Of a stretch of DNA of 64,000 bases, positions 1 to 10,579 are shown piece by piece. The notes below the pieces were generated by a model. The model was not told where the DNA came from. It searched no databases and saw only the letters and a program-made list of their open reading frames with translations. Both the position numbers and the translations under genes were made by a program. Source of the DNA: Adiantum capillus-veneris (taxonomy: Eukaryota > Streptophyta > Polypodiopsida > Polypodiales > Pteridaceae); assembly GCA_014529385.2 (NCBI GenBank), contig CM043971.1:97928485-97992484 (forward strand), in the 5' to 3' direction. The number at the start of each line of letters is the position of its first letter. Position 1 is the first letter of the stretch.

Positions 1-775
1 TCAGGGACCGCTATGTCATGTATGCAACATATAAAACTCGGGATACATCACTGTAGCCACCACTCATAACATGACCTTCTCAGTTCGCTATGTAGCAAAC
101 CCCACGTACATTCGGTTCTTGGACACGATCCGTGTCAGGCAACCGACAGAGTAGCACATAGTAGAGACTCTGTCACAATGTGTAATTGATGAGCCCGAAC
201 TTCTAAGAACAATTGACGACTCAACTACGCTGATATGCACTCATAGGGAGGATGTCTATAAGTACAACAGCTTGATTCTACAAAAGTCTTTCCCACCATC
301 CGATCTAAGTCGCTATTGCACTCAAGACCAATGCTCTTGACAAGGGCTTCCATGAGATGGACAATATTGCGATTGGCGCTAGATGTATGATTACAAAGAA
401 CATTATCTTGGCTATAGGTGTAACAAATGGCTCTACCTGCCGAATGCTGTCTTATTCTGCGATTGCACAGGTCATGGTGCTGCTATAGAAGTACCGTTAC
501 TTCTCACTAGTGCCATCGTGACCTTACAAAGAACAAAGCATGCTACTAGGCAATCAACTACAAATGGTTCCACAAAAGCACATTCCCTTTTGCGTTGGCT
601 TACGCAATCATGGGCCACAAATCTGAAGGGCGACGATATCAAAGAACGCCATCCTCATCATAAAACAAGCTTTTGTCCCAGGCTTGGCATACGTCATGTT
701 CTCCAGTGTGACAGAAAGACGCCGTCTCAAAATACTGAACATTCCAACCCCAAGGATGTTCGAGTATACCTATAA
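1..775 (+). pseudogene. Helitron helicase, C-terminal fragment (PIF1-like)
   Basis: This is the 3' part of a Helitron RepHel gene. In successive frames it encodes the stretch before motif V (CTHREDVYKYN near 236-268), the region NGSTCRMLSYS-like near 425-455, and the terminal AYAI-GHKSEGATI and LAYVMFSRVTERR blocks near 600-720. These match the last helicase motifs of PIF1-type proteins (the HKSQG and SRV boxes). Several frameshifts separate the blocks (for example near 400, 545 and 690), so no protein can be made. The upstream Rep and Walker A parts lie before the window. It is the mirror copy of the minus-strand gene at 6381-7178. Confidence 0.8.
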
Positions 776-1129
776 AATGCTCTCCCAATGGTTAGATATT
801 TTTCCCTCATTTCAACTAAAATGTTTTATTCATTTGGTTCTTTTAGTTCATTCTCTATTAAAACTATGCAATCAATTACCTGACAATGGTTTTTTTCAAT
901 GTAGATTTCCTTCACAACGGGGAGGTTCCCTTTGAGAGCTACTCATGGACACCGACCAGGTAACCATTTCTTACATTTTTCTATTTTGTGACTATCTTTC
1001 CCACCATTCAATATTTCTGAGTCTCACCGACGATATGCCACCATCATTAAGATATTTGATAAGTTCATCAACATCAACACAACCTCAAAAGCAAATAACG
1101 GTTCTTGTGTATACCCGACTTCAAATCAA

Positions 1130-1627
1130 ATGCGACTAGCAAATAATGCTCGCGAGCCCCCAAGTGCATTCGTTGAAGGCTTCCATACCACACAGCTTCT
1201 CCACTCGTACATCAATAAATGCAGCAACTCAACCAAAGAATATAGAAGTAGTGAACTCAAGTTGGCAACAAGTACTTCGAATTCTATGCATTCTTCCAAC
1301 ATTGACACTCGGCATTCACGAGGGTTGAAACCTCTTTCTTTTTTTGCAATGTTGCAAAAAGAGATACTACTGTGCTTGGGCATTGATTTTGACGAGACAA
1401 CTAACCTGCTACTGGACACAGAAGCACGGGAGCTGCTGAAAACCGTTGGAATCACCTCCCACGCAATTGAGATGCTTCACTATGGTTATAAGATTGCGCT
1501 TGACAAATTGACCGTCCTCGACAAGAATACAACAAGCCAAGCACTTTCGAACATGGTCAAAGAGTTTGGAAATGAATTCAAAGGCAACGAGAGGGCCATA
1601 CAAGAAATTTACATGGCATTTCAATAG
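1130..1627 (+). CDS. Helitron-linked accessory ORF of unknown function (copy 1)
   Basis: This 165-codon ORF lies about 350 bases downstream of the helicase end. I do not recognise its family. It has a Ser/Asn-rich N-terminal half and a helical-looking C-terminal half with QKEILLCLGIDFDE (residues 83-96) and LDKLTVLDKNT (residues 126-136). The minus-strand copy at about 5409-5960 keeps the same peptide with substitutions and continues past the stop used here (FTWHFNRDLFDARFGE), so this copy is probably cut short near 1625. Conservation in both arms at the protein level suggests it was once translated, either as a second Helitron ORF or as captured host sequence. No signal peptide or membrane segment is visible. 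Confidence 0.45.
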   Translation: MRLANNAREPPSAFVEGFHTTQLLHSYINKCSNSTKEYRSSELKLATSTSNSMHSSNIDTRHSRGLKPLSFFAMLQKEILLCLGIDFDETTNLLLDTEARELLKTVGITSHAIEMLHYGYKIALDKLTVLDKNTTSQALSNMVKEFGNEFKGNERAIQEIYMAFQ

Positions 1628-3888
1628 AGATCTCTTTGATGCTCGGTTTGGGGAGACTACCGATCCATTCCGAAAAATTGAACCGCCACTTGGCGAGCTT
1701 CTATATTATGATATGAGAACATTATTATATGATTAAACACTAACTAGACACACCACTGCAGTGTAGAACAACGACATAGATTCCAACAAAGAGCTACACA
1801 ACCATACGGCAAGTTTACAAGAGGAAGCAATCCGTTTCAACATCGCTCCACCATCCAAATGATAGTGACACACGAAGAAAGCTACATAGTATACTCTATC
1901 AAATGCAAAATCAACAACCATACTTATATAGGCATGGCATCCGATTTCGAAGCCAGGAAAAGAGCGCACATCACCAATCCACCAAAACTGATGAGACATG
2001 ATGTGACATCATTTTCACTTTCACTCAAAAATTCAAGTTTTGAATAGTGCACAGTACAAACGATAGGACTACTCCTATTGCACTAGAAACACAAGAGATA
2101 CTTACTCATGATGCAACTTCCACCAAAGGATATAATAATTTAAAGGGACATCCCTAGAGTGCAGGAAATACTATTACTTAAAACACTATAGAAAGATATA
2201 GCGAGCAATGAATTGCAGTCTTTGTTCAAGGGTAATATCTCTCGCTTCTCTTTGTTTTGTGTACCGAACTGCTTTCTAGGTGTCTTGTGATTCCTCTCTG
2301 ACATTATTTTAAAGTTTTGTTCTCTACTTTTTTTCAACAATATCATTCAGCTTTCTCATTTAATGGTTCAATAGCTACATGTACTGCCACACGACGACTT
2401 CTGACTACGCTTGTCCTTCCACAACACTAAAGAGACTTACATCAGCATCAATAAAAATGGACGGACGATCTATTCTGCCAAGCAGGTGCGCTACTGCATT
2501 ACCATTTACCAACATATCTGCAAGTTATATTACTCAAGAAATACATGTACTTATGGGTTGAGAAAAAGGCCTCGCGAATTGACAAGAGCGATTGGCTCAC
2601 AACAAATTACCATTACAATTTATGGATCCCATACTACTTTACATGGAGCGAAGCCATTGCAAAGATACATATAAAGGTCGAAAGTCTGTGACATTGTCCC
2701 TAGAAAGGGCGCCTTTTACTGTTCATATGTATATTGGCAAAGTTGCACATGGTATGCTTAACCGCAGCCCATAGCGTGTATGGTGAGCCCATCTCTCTCT
2801 TGTTACGCAACCAAAACACTCATGCCATAGCTTGGAGCTCATTTTTTCGCTTGGGTGTCATTTAAGGGTTGAGTAAGTGGTCACAAATCTCTTTCAAGGG
2901 GTTTATTCAAGCATGCAAGAAAGCTTCGGAGAATCCATAAGCTCAACTAGTGTGCCTTGATTGCCAACGTTTGGAGGAGGCAGAGCGTGTTAGCAAAGGC
3001 CGTGAATGGTGCGAAGGAGGTAAAGGAAAGAGGTAGTCATTTTTGCAGGAGTTGGAAGGCATTGGGGAAGTATGTTGACGATGTTGAGCAAGAATAGAAG
3101 GGATGTGGATGGAAGAGAATATGGATGTTAGCGAAAGTAGTGAATGGCAGAAAGAAGGAGAAGGTGGTAGGAAGACAAGAAATTTATCGATGCAGTACAA
3201 AAACAAATTGTGATGTATATGGTAGACAATTCATTGAAAAGTAGTATTAGCGAGGAACAAAAGCAACATTTATCGAAGGCAAGCTAGATTACTTGAAGCG
3301 TTTCTTGAAAAATGTATAAGTTGTTGCTACATGGTATGTCTCTTATTTTGTCATTTTTGAATTAAGTATCAGACATAGAAGGTTAGGAGAGGTGAGAAAG
3401 AGCCTTGTGGACATGTGACATGAGTTACCGGGTGACATGGAAAAAGAAATTGAATGCCTGATGAAGTTGGAATGGACATGGGGAAGTGCAGAGAATGCAA
3501 GCTTTTATTACTCGTAAGTGAAGGTAACGGTTGCCTCAAGTTTGAGCTCTTCATAGTTACAATGTCTGTTTACAAATGTTGTTAAGTCGATGATTTCTTG
3601 AGGATGCAGTTTCTAGAAGAGAAAGTCATGAAAAACGCTCTAGGCCCAAGGTGACCATGCTCGGATACATGTGCGCTACATTCTGCACACTACGCCTCCC
3701 TCCTTGGCTTGTGGCTAGGGACATTTCACGCCGGCCATGCAACCCCCCATGTGTTGTGCTCGTGCCCAAAGGGACAACGCTTACTGTGATACCACTAGAA
3801 GGCCACTGGCCTTGTAGAGTGACGATTGACACTCCTCCCAACCATCCCCTTTCTATACTTATAGCCCTTAGCCTAGAGAGAGCCGCCG

Positions 3889-3998
3889 TCCATGTGGTCG
3901 TGCCACTGGGCCTTTCCCACTTAGCCTTGCTAAGGTCTTGCCATCCATGTGGCTGTGCCATTGAGCCTTCCCCGCTTAGCCTTGCTAAGGTGCTAAGG
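3889..3998. repeat. Two-copy 55-bp tandem repeat
   Basis: Two near-identical units begin with TCCATGTGG at 3889 and 3944, and both end with CTTAGCCTTGCTAAGGT. The last part (CTTAGC..GCTAAG) is itself an imperfect palindrome. The ORF crossing it (3651-4004) is repeat-driven and probably not a gene. Confidence 0.7.
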
Positions 3999-4005
3999 TC
4001 TTAGG

Positions 4006-4008
<3 letters not shown>

Positions 4009-4054
<46 letters not shown>
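4009..4054. repeat. (CT)n microsatellite
   Basis: Uninterrupted CT dinucleotides for about 46 bases, directly after the 55-bp tandem repeat. Translations full of alternating Arg-Glu or Ser-Leu here are artefacts. Confidence 0.97.
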
Positions 4055-4058
<4 letters not shown>

Positions 4059-4514
4059 TCCAATGCCTTGTTGGCACGCCATAACAAGCCTTAGTGTTTT
4101 CCCACATAAAATTTTCATTTTGTTTGGACTGCCTTGATTGGTAGACCGAGTTTAGAAGGGTTGAAATTGGAGCTTCTTGCCTTTCTCGTCTCAAAACCAA
4201 TTATGAAGCGTTTCACCTTTCCTAGAATTTCCTTCAAGTTGCTTGTAAATGGACGGCAATGTCCCTTTCTTAGGTTTTCGGTGCCACTTTGCTGCAGCTT
4301 GTACATGTGCTTCGCATGATAGCACTCTGTCTCACGAGCATCTCCTCTTTTACAATCTAGGCGGCATGTATGCACATCAGTATGCAATTATCTTCAATTC
4401 CTATTCTTTCCATGTATGGGCCGTACTCTGACCTAAGAACAAGTTTGATGCTCATGCGGATAGTTTGAATACTCCATTCTGACACCCAAGACCACTCTCA
4501 AGCTCGTTTTAGTA

Positions 4515-4680
4515 TGCTCAACCTGGTTTTTCAATTCATCCTTTGCAAGCTTATTTTTTGTTGCCATTTTTGCTTTTATTTATTGTCCAAAGTATCAACA
4601 ACAGATAAGGGGAGTTTTTGTTATTGTAATGCAATTTCTAGGTATATAGGAAGTAAAGCACGACATGGCTGGGCTAGATT
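4515..4680. repeat. Dispersed repeat, copy 1
   Basis: It shares a run of similar sequence with about 30100-30225, including GGGGAGTTT, TTGTAAT and ATAGGAAGTAAAGCACGACATG at the same spacing. It lies against the inner end of the second inverted arm, so it could be the remnant of a transposable element end. The family is not recognised. Confidence 0.6.
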
Positions 4681-4699
4681 TGAAAGATCAACTTGTCTC

Positions 4700-7178
4700 C
4701 TAAGTGTTGTGGAAGGACACACGTAGTCAAAAGTCGTCATGTGGCGGTACATGTAGCTGTTGAACCATTAAATGAGAAAGCTGAATTATATTGTTGACAA
4801 AAAGTAGAGAACAAAACTTAAAACTACTCTTAGAGAGGAATCACAGGACACCTAGAAAACAGTTCGGTACAAAAAACAAAGAGAAGCGAAAGATATTACC
4901 CTAGAACAAAGACTGTGATTCATTGCACGCTACATCTTTCTATGGTATTTTAAGTAATAGTATTTCCTATACTTTGGGAGATATCGCTTCAAATTATTAT
5001 ATCCTTTGGTGGAAGTTGCATCATGAGTAAGTATCTCTTGCATTTCTAGTGCAATAGCAGTAGTTATATCGTTTGTACTGTGCAGTATCCGAAACTCGAA
5101 GTTTTAGAGAACGGAGGAAAGGATGACATATCATGTCTCATGCGTTTTGGTGGATTGGTGACGTGTGCTCTTTTCTTCGCTTCGAAATCGGATGTCATAC
5201 CTATATAAATAGAGTTGTTGATTTTGCATTTGATAGAGTATACTATGTAGCTCTCTTCGTGTGTCGTCGTTTGGGTGGTGGAGCGATGTTGAAATGTATT
5301 GCTTCCTCTTCTAAACTTGCTGCATGGTTGTGTAGCTCCTTGCTGGCATCTATGTCGTTGTCTTACACTGCACTTGTCTTACACTGCACTGGTGTGTCTA
5401 GTTAGTGTTTAATCATGTAATGATGTTCTCGTATCATGATACAAAAGCTCACCAGCTGGTGGTTCAATTTTTTGAAATGGATTGGTAGTCTCCCCAAATC
5501 GAGCATCAAAGAGGTCTCTATTAAAATGCCATGTAAATTTCTCGTCAGTTAAGATGGCCCTCTCGTTCCCTTTGAGTCCATTACCAAACTCTTTGACCAT
5601 GTTCGAAAGTACTTGGCTTTCTGTATTCTTGTCGAGGATGGTCAATTTGTCAAGCGCAATCTTATAATCATAGTGAAGCATCTCAATTGCGTAGGAGCAG
5701 TCTTCGTGTTCAACACTTCTTGTGCTTCTGTGTTCAGCTGCAGGTTAGTTGGCTCGTCAAAATCAATGCCCAAGCACAACAGTATCTCTTTTTGCAACCC
5801 TATAGAAAAAGAAAGAGGTTTCAGGTGGAACAACCCTCGTGAATGCCGAGAGTCAATGTTGCAAGAATACGTAGAATTCAAAGTATCTGTTGCCAACTTG
5901 AGTTCACTACTATATTCTTTGTTTCAATTGCTGCATTTATTGATGTACGAGTGGAGAAGCTGAGTGGTGCGGAAGCTTTCAACGAATGCACTTGAGAGAC
6001 TCGCTAGCAATATTTACTAATCTCATTTGATTTGAAGTCGAGTATACGCAGGAACAGTTATTTGCTTTTGAGGTGGTGGCGATGTTGACGAACCTATCAA
6101 ATATCTAAAAGATGGTCACATATCATGGGTGAGACCTCGAAATATTGAATGGCGAGAAAGATAGTCACAAAATAGAAGAATGCAAGAAATAGTTACATGG
6201 TCGGTGTCCATGAGTAGCTTCCAAAGGAAACCGGCCTGTCGTGAAGAAAATCTGCATTGAAGAAAACCGTTGTCGGGTAACTGATTGCATAGTTTCTATA
6301 GAGAATAAGCTGAAAGAACCAAGTAAATAAAACATTTTAGTCGAAATGAGAGGGAAATATCTAACCATTGAGGGAGCATTTTATTGGCAAGCCAGAACAT
6401 CATTGGGATTGAAATATTCAATATTTTGAGATTGGCATCTTTTTGTCACACGGGAGAACATGACATATGCCAAGCCTGGGCCAAAAGCTTGTTTTATGAT
6501 GGGGATGGGTTTCTTTGATATCGTCGCCCATTGAGATTTATGGCCCGTGATTGCGTAAGCCAACACCAAAGGGAATGTGTTTTTATGGAACCATTTGCAA
6601 TTGATTACCCTGGTAGCGTGCTTTGTCCTTCGTACGGTCATAGTGGCACCAGTGGAAAGTAATAGTACTTCTATAGCAGCAACATGACTTGTGCAATCGT
6701 ATGAATAAGACAATGTTCGGCAGGTAGAGCCATTCGCTATACCTATAGCCAAGTTAATGTTCTATGTAATCATATATCTAGCACCAATCGCAATATTGTC
6801 CATCTCATAGAAACCCTTGTCCTGGAGCCATTGGTGCAGCACTGGCTTGTCAAGAGCATTGGTGCAATAGCGACTAAATTGGATGGTAGGAAAGACTTTT
6901 GTAGAATCAAGTTGTTGTACTTATAGACATCCTCCCTATGAGTGAATATTAGCGTAGTTAGAGTCGTCAATTGTTCTTAGGAGTTCGGGCTCATCAATTA
7001 CGCATTGCGACACCGTCTCTACTATCTGCTGCTCTGTCGCTGCCTGACACGGATGGTGTCCAAGAACCAAAGTTATGCGGGATCTGCTGCATGGCAAACT
7101 GAGAAGGTCATGTTGTAGTGGTGATTGCAGTAATCTATCCCAAGTTTCTACGTTGCATACATGGCATAGCGGTCCCTG
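4700..7178 (-). repeat. Arm 2 of large inverted repeat
   Basis: Reverse-complement partner of 1-2432. The match starts at the inner side near 4700 and runs to about 7178, where the first arm leaves the window. The helicase C-terminus and the accessory ORF therefore appear twice, pointing at each other. Unlike arm 1, this copy continues outward into the rest of the Helitron (to about 10.3 kb). Confidence 0.85.
5409..5960 (-). pseudogene. Helitron-linked accessory ORF (copy 2)
   Basis: Mirror copy of the ORF at 1130-1627. Two overlapping frames (5896-5642 and 5681-5409) together carry the same peptide blocks, including QKEILLCLGIDFDE and LDKLTILDKNT, followed by an extra C-terminal stretch with FTWHFNRDLFDARFGET that copy 1 has lost to a stop. 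A frameshift near 5690 breaks this copy, and the N-terminal third is further disrupted. Its function is unknown. It follows the helicase on the same strand by about 0.4 kb. Confidence 0.5.
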
Positions 7179-7727
7179 ATGGTGGCACACTGGTGGTAGC
7201 TGTGTCAAATCCCGGAAAAGTAGTATGAGCTTTTGACAGAATGAATCAAGTAGTGTTTCGTTATTGATGTTAACTATCTCGCGAACGATCGTGTTAAAGA
7301 CTGTACTTGTTAGCATCGATATCTCGTCTATGATAATGACGTTGGCATTGTGTGTGGCGATAAATCTTTCTTCTATGGAATGTATTGCTTGCACAAAATG
7401 TTGTTTAGATGATGGAATCTTGAATTGATAGTGAATTGTTGTTGCGAGGTTGCTGAGGCGGGTCGGTGCTGTTCAAGTGGGGGCAATGAGGATAACACTC
7501 TTATTATCTCTTATGAACCTTGAAGTGAAGAATTTGATGAGGAACGTATTTCCACACCCTGGCACGTCTATAACGACATGCAAGTTGTTGCTCAAGCGTG
7601 AAATCCGATCAAAGATTCTTTCCTGTTGTGAAGTCAGAACTGCATTGTCAGTCTCATGGAATTTCTGCAGTAGCTTCAACATTCTAGTATGACTTATGGA
7701 TACTGCTGGATTGATTGGGTGATCCAT
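6381..7727 (-). pseudogene. Helitron helicase domain (PIF1-like SF1B)
   Basis: The DNA helicase part of RepHel. From the N-terminal side: Walker A region VIDVPGCGNTFLIKFF (near 7560), Walker B VIIIDEISML (near 7320), a degenerate GDxxQLPPV box (RDLTQLPPV, near 7195), CTHRED-like THREDVYKYN (near 6925), and the final AYAITGHKSQ and LAYVMFSRVTKR blocks (6540-6440). In PIF1 proteins the Walker A lysine binds ATP. Here GKT has become GNT, so this copy lacks that residue. Frameshifts near 7430, 6950 and 6760 split it into at least four frames. It was presumably inactive long ago. Confidence 0.85.
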
Positions 7728-7796
7728 TCTACAAGTGAGCGGATTTTCACGAGGATGAAATTTTGGTTTATGAGGTTTAAAGTATGTCGTGTATTT

Positions 7797-9400
7797 TCAA
7801 AGACGAGTTTGCTCCTTTATATATATCTCCAAGTCTTTGTTATTGAGAATCATCCCATGGATTTTGCACTCCCGAAAGTATGAAGAGGATGTGTTGTTTG
7901 GGGAGAGTAGCTCCATCTCATTCCTAAAGGAAGATTTTGTAATAAGACGTTGAAGAAGAATCCCTCTGTTTGATGGCCCGAATCCTATTCCGTGAACCTG
8001 ATGAGGCGTTGTTTCTTGTGATAGCGTTGTTGCATGCATCGCGGAAGCTCTCTACAGGAGCATATTTGTGTGGCTTAAGGATTTTGTATTTTCTGTGGTA
8101 CTCGTAGAATGTGATACTTTCGAGAGTCAATGGCCTTGCACAATATAAATCAATTGGATGCATGACTATAGTCTAGCTGCGAGATAGCAACCTTTGCCGA
8201 AGTGATGGTGGAGAGCAATCGAGGTACTCAACTCGCTCACTCCTTGTAATGATTGGTATCTTAAGACAATTGATTGTTGCCTCTGTCGTAAAGATTGGCT
8301 TCGACAATACAGAGGCTACATTTAGCCGAAGCTTGACCTCTTCCAAGCCATGAGGTCCGAGCCTTGCTGCATCATCTGTGGAGAGGTTCAGTTTGCCAAG
8401 GGGTTCCGATTTCATTACATACTTCATAAGGTAATGTAATATAGATGACTTTGTGACTCTTTAAATATTCATGTGTGCCTTCCATAGGAGCAGGAAAATG
8501 GGAAAGTACGGACCAACATTCCGGTGTTCGTATCCAGGACGGTAGTAAAGCCATCGAGCGGTGCAAGCATCCACAGTGGGAGTTGTGTTGTATCGCGGTT
8601 CAAACGGAAAGCCGTATTTGCACACTTTACCCGATCCCATGACTTTGCAAGACTTCCTGCATCTGTGTATTTGTTATGTGACAACGAGGTTCTGGAGCTC
8701 AGTGGCGAAGTTGTCTTGTGATTCTGATGGTATGTATGCAACCATCTCGTTCGTCACTCGAGATAAATTGTCCTTGGACATCCACAGTATGACATGCGCA
8801 TGCAATGAGTCCCGCTTCCGCACCTCGTAGTGCACCATGTGATGCTCTACATGCCCGAGTATGTTTCTTCCACCAATGATGTGTTTGTTCAGGAAATTGT
8901 GCAAGCGGTGATGAAATAGCGCCGCGCACTCAATAGGGCAATCGTTCCACCTAAAGTTTGGATTGTAGCCTTGAGCAAGTTTCTCGATTGTGATGACATT
9001 TTGCCATCTTTTTGGGAAACCTCATTAGCAGTGAATGTCAAGAACAAATGTGGTAGTCCACCATTGTTATGAGGTCTCTCAAGTTCCATCGATGCCACGA
9101 AGGAGTACCTGGCATTGTGGACGGGAGATTGTATAGAATAATATGCTTTATTGCATCATGGGTAGATGCAATGTTGTGTATTTGTTTGAGCTGTCAATAT
9201 TCCTTTGCAAGAATGTACTATTTGTGGAGATAGCTTGTTTTGAATGATACATCATGAGCAAACATGACTTGTATAATATGTATACAAAGAAGAAACTTTC
9301 CACCCTCATTCTAATATATTCGTTGAAGTCCATTTCACCTTGGTAGTTGTCTTTTTCTACGGGAAAGAGGAAAGGGAATATCCATGATTCCAATGTGATA
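7797..9400 (-). pseudogene. Helitron Rep (HUH endonuclease) domain
   Basis: The strand-nicking part of RepHel. Markers in order: the ESW-FPFLFP entry block (near 9390-9360), GLPHLFLTFTANE (near 9070-9030), the two-histidine HUH motif in RDSLHAHVILWM (near 8810-8770), a degenerate cysteine/aromatic region (8740-8570), and YVMKSEPLGKLNLS (near 8420-8380), which fits the catalytic-tyrosine helix with its downstream lysine. The linker continues through RGILLQRLITK (near 7950) and SYFRECKIHGMIL (near 7880-7840). At least five frame changes are visible, so it is a pseudogene. Rep cuts and rejoins one strand during rolling-circle transposition in the nucleus. Confidence 0.82.
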
Positions 9401-9453
9401 TCATGCGCCTCAAATTCACGGCCTGGCAGTCCATTGTATTGAAAGCTAATTGT

Positions 9454-10313
9454 TCACTCGCCCAGATGAGCGGTATCACGTATTTGTATGGAACCAAGCT
9501 CATGTTTGTCTTTTGTACTGAATGTCGTTCTCTTTGTTGTGGTAAACAAATTTGGCAAAAGGCTAATTTCACATTGTGTCTCTGCTTGCCGCGTCAGCTC
9601 AAACAGATCATTCTCCCAGTGGTCTCTTACAATATTCTCTACAACTGATGCTGACAAAACACAAATAGATGTCCTCTTGTTTGGTTGTTCAGCGATGCAC
9701 CGATACTTCCTGAGAATCGGGTTGTTCTTTATGTTGTATGCTAGCATTGCTGCTAGTGGCGTGTTTGCTAGGAGTGAAGTTGAGTGACACATGTTTTGCT
9801 TCGCCGACCAACAGATCAGTGGATTGTCAAGTAATGACCTTCTATCAAGCAGACCTTTTGCAACTGCAGTCGTTCTCGTGACACTAATTGTGACGTCGAT
9901 GACGCTAAGGACCTGCACAATTAGTTGATTTGTGTTTATAATAGCTTGTATGTAGTCGGGCTGCAAGATGACAACACTGCTTGTTCTTGGACTTTTTAGG
10001 CAAGTGGGACAACAAGTCCAATCCGTTGTGACATTATCCATTGCAGTTGTTCGCAACAAGGTTACATTTGCCAACTTCGCGTGTGTGTTGTTAACGCTCT
10101 TGTATTAGATATCTTTCTTCGATAGACACAACTTCCACAAATGGAAATATTGTGGGCCGTTACATTGCATTCCTCTTGCCAAGCCTCATATACATTGTAC
10201 ACGTTGAACCATGAACAAGCAACAGGACAAAGAAGTTGCTTCCACCTACTCATGGCATGAAAAGCGGTGTGCTCTTGTTTGCGGTTGGCGTGAAGCGTAG
10301 TCGCAACTGCCAA
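9454..10313 (-). pseudogene. Helitron RepHel N-terminal region
   Basis: The N-terminal part of RepHel, upstream of the Rep domain. The 206-codon frame ending at 9454 contains paired cysteines (CCPTCL, residues 21-26) and the RRSLLDNPLICWS block (residues 79-91), a pattern I associate with the N-terminal domain before Helitron_like_N in many Helitrons. A second frame (10313-10062) adds more Cys pairs (CGSCVYRRK). The two overlap by a frameshift near 10070. A nucleic-acid-binding role is inferred from the cysteines only. The true start codon is not identifiable. Confidence 0.6.
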
Positions 10314-10579
10314 TGTGAGCGTCTGTACCTAAACGCAAATGTGAATACAACATATACAAATTAGCCTCATTGAAATTAGAACGGACCAATATAGCAAATT
10401 TGGGGATTAAAAAAATGTTCAACACACTATCGCAAACTATAGTGAAACCTTTAGCTAATACTCAAGAAGGTTATGCCAATTTTGAAGACAAGTTGGAATG
10501 AAAGCACAGAATCTCTACAAATGAAAAGAGCTCAAGGTTATAATGACTTCTCTAGACATGGTGGAAGAAAGAAACACAC

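Larger units (their letters stand above)
1..2432 (+). repeat. Arm 1 of large inverted repeat (Helitron 3' half)
   Basis: This stretch matches the reverse complement of about 4700-7178 almost throughout. The first bases (TCAGGGACCGCTATG) reappear reversed near 7177, and the inner end (CCTTCCACAACACT, near 2416-2429) reappears reversed near 4702. Small indels and many substitutions show that the arms are old. The window begins inside the arm, so its outer end is not visible. The arm carries the end of a Helitron helicase and an accessory ORF. The comparison was by eye, so the inner limits are good to about 10 bases. Confidence 0.85.
2433..4699. other. Spacer between the inverted arms
   Basis: These 2.3 kb separate the two arms and match neither. 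The first 400 bases contain short open stretches (for example 2592-2774) that I cannot assign. The GC-richer part at 3640-4000 carries a 55-bp tandem repeat and a (CT)n array, and the last 180 bases are a dispersed repeat. No convincing gene is visible. It may be older sequence, or a loop formed when the two Helitrons came to lie tail to tail. Confidence 0.5.
4700..10350 (-). mobile_element. Helitron (rolling-circle transposon), decayed
   Basis: On the minus strand, from high to low coordinates, it shows a Cys-containing N-terminal region, the HUH-type Rep domain, the linker, a PIF1-like helicase and a downstream accessory ORF. This is the order of a RepHel protein. Every part is interrupted by frameshifts or stops. 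The exact ends are not resolved: I could not fix the 5' TC terminus or a 3' CTRR terminus with hairpin by eye. The 3' side is bounded by the end of the inverted repeat near 4700, and the 5' side by the kinase fragment that begins near 10.5 kb. Confidence 0.8.

Noticed and set aside
3651-4004. 117-codon ORF in the spacer
   Set aside because: A long frame in GC-richer sequence containing a 55-bp tandem repeat. The opposite strand is equally open and no domain is seen.
5133-5405. Plus-strand 90-codon ORF (and its mirror 1999-1733 on the minus strand) conserved between the inverted arms
   Set aside because: It is antisense to the Helitron's coding direction, resembles no family, and conservation is expected from shared ancestry of the arms. 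Differences do not clearly favour this frame.
4700-10350. Exact Helitron termini (5' TC, 3' CTRR with hairpin)
   Set aside because: Candidates exist near the inner end of the inverted repeat (CTAA in one arm), but the other arm differs and no convincing hairpin was found by eye.
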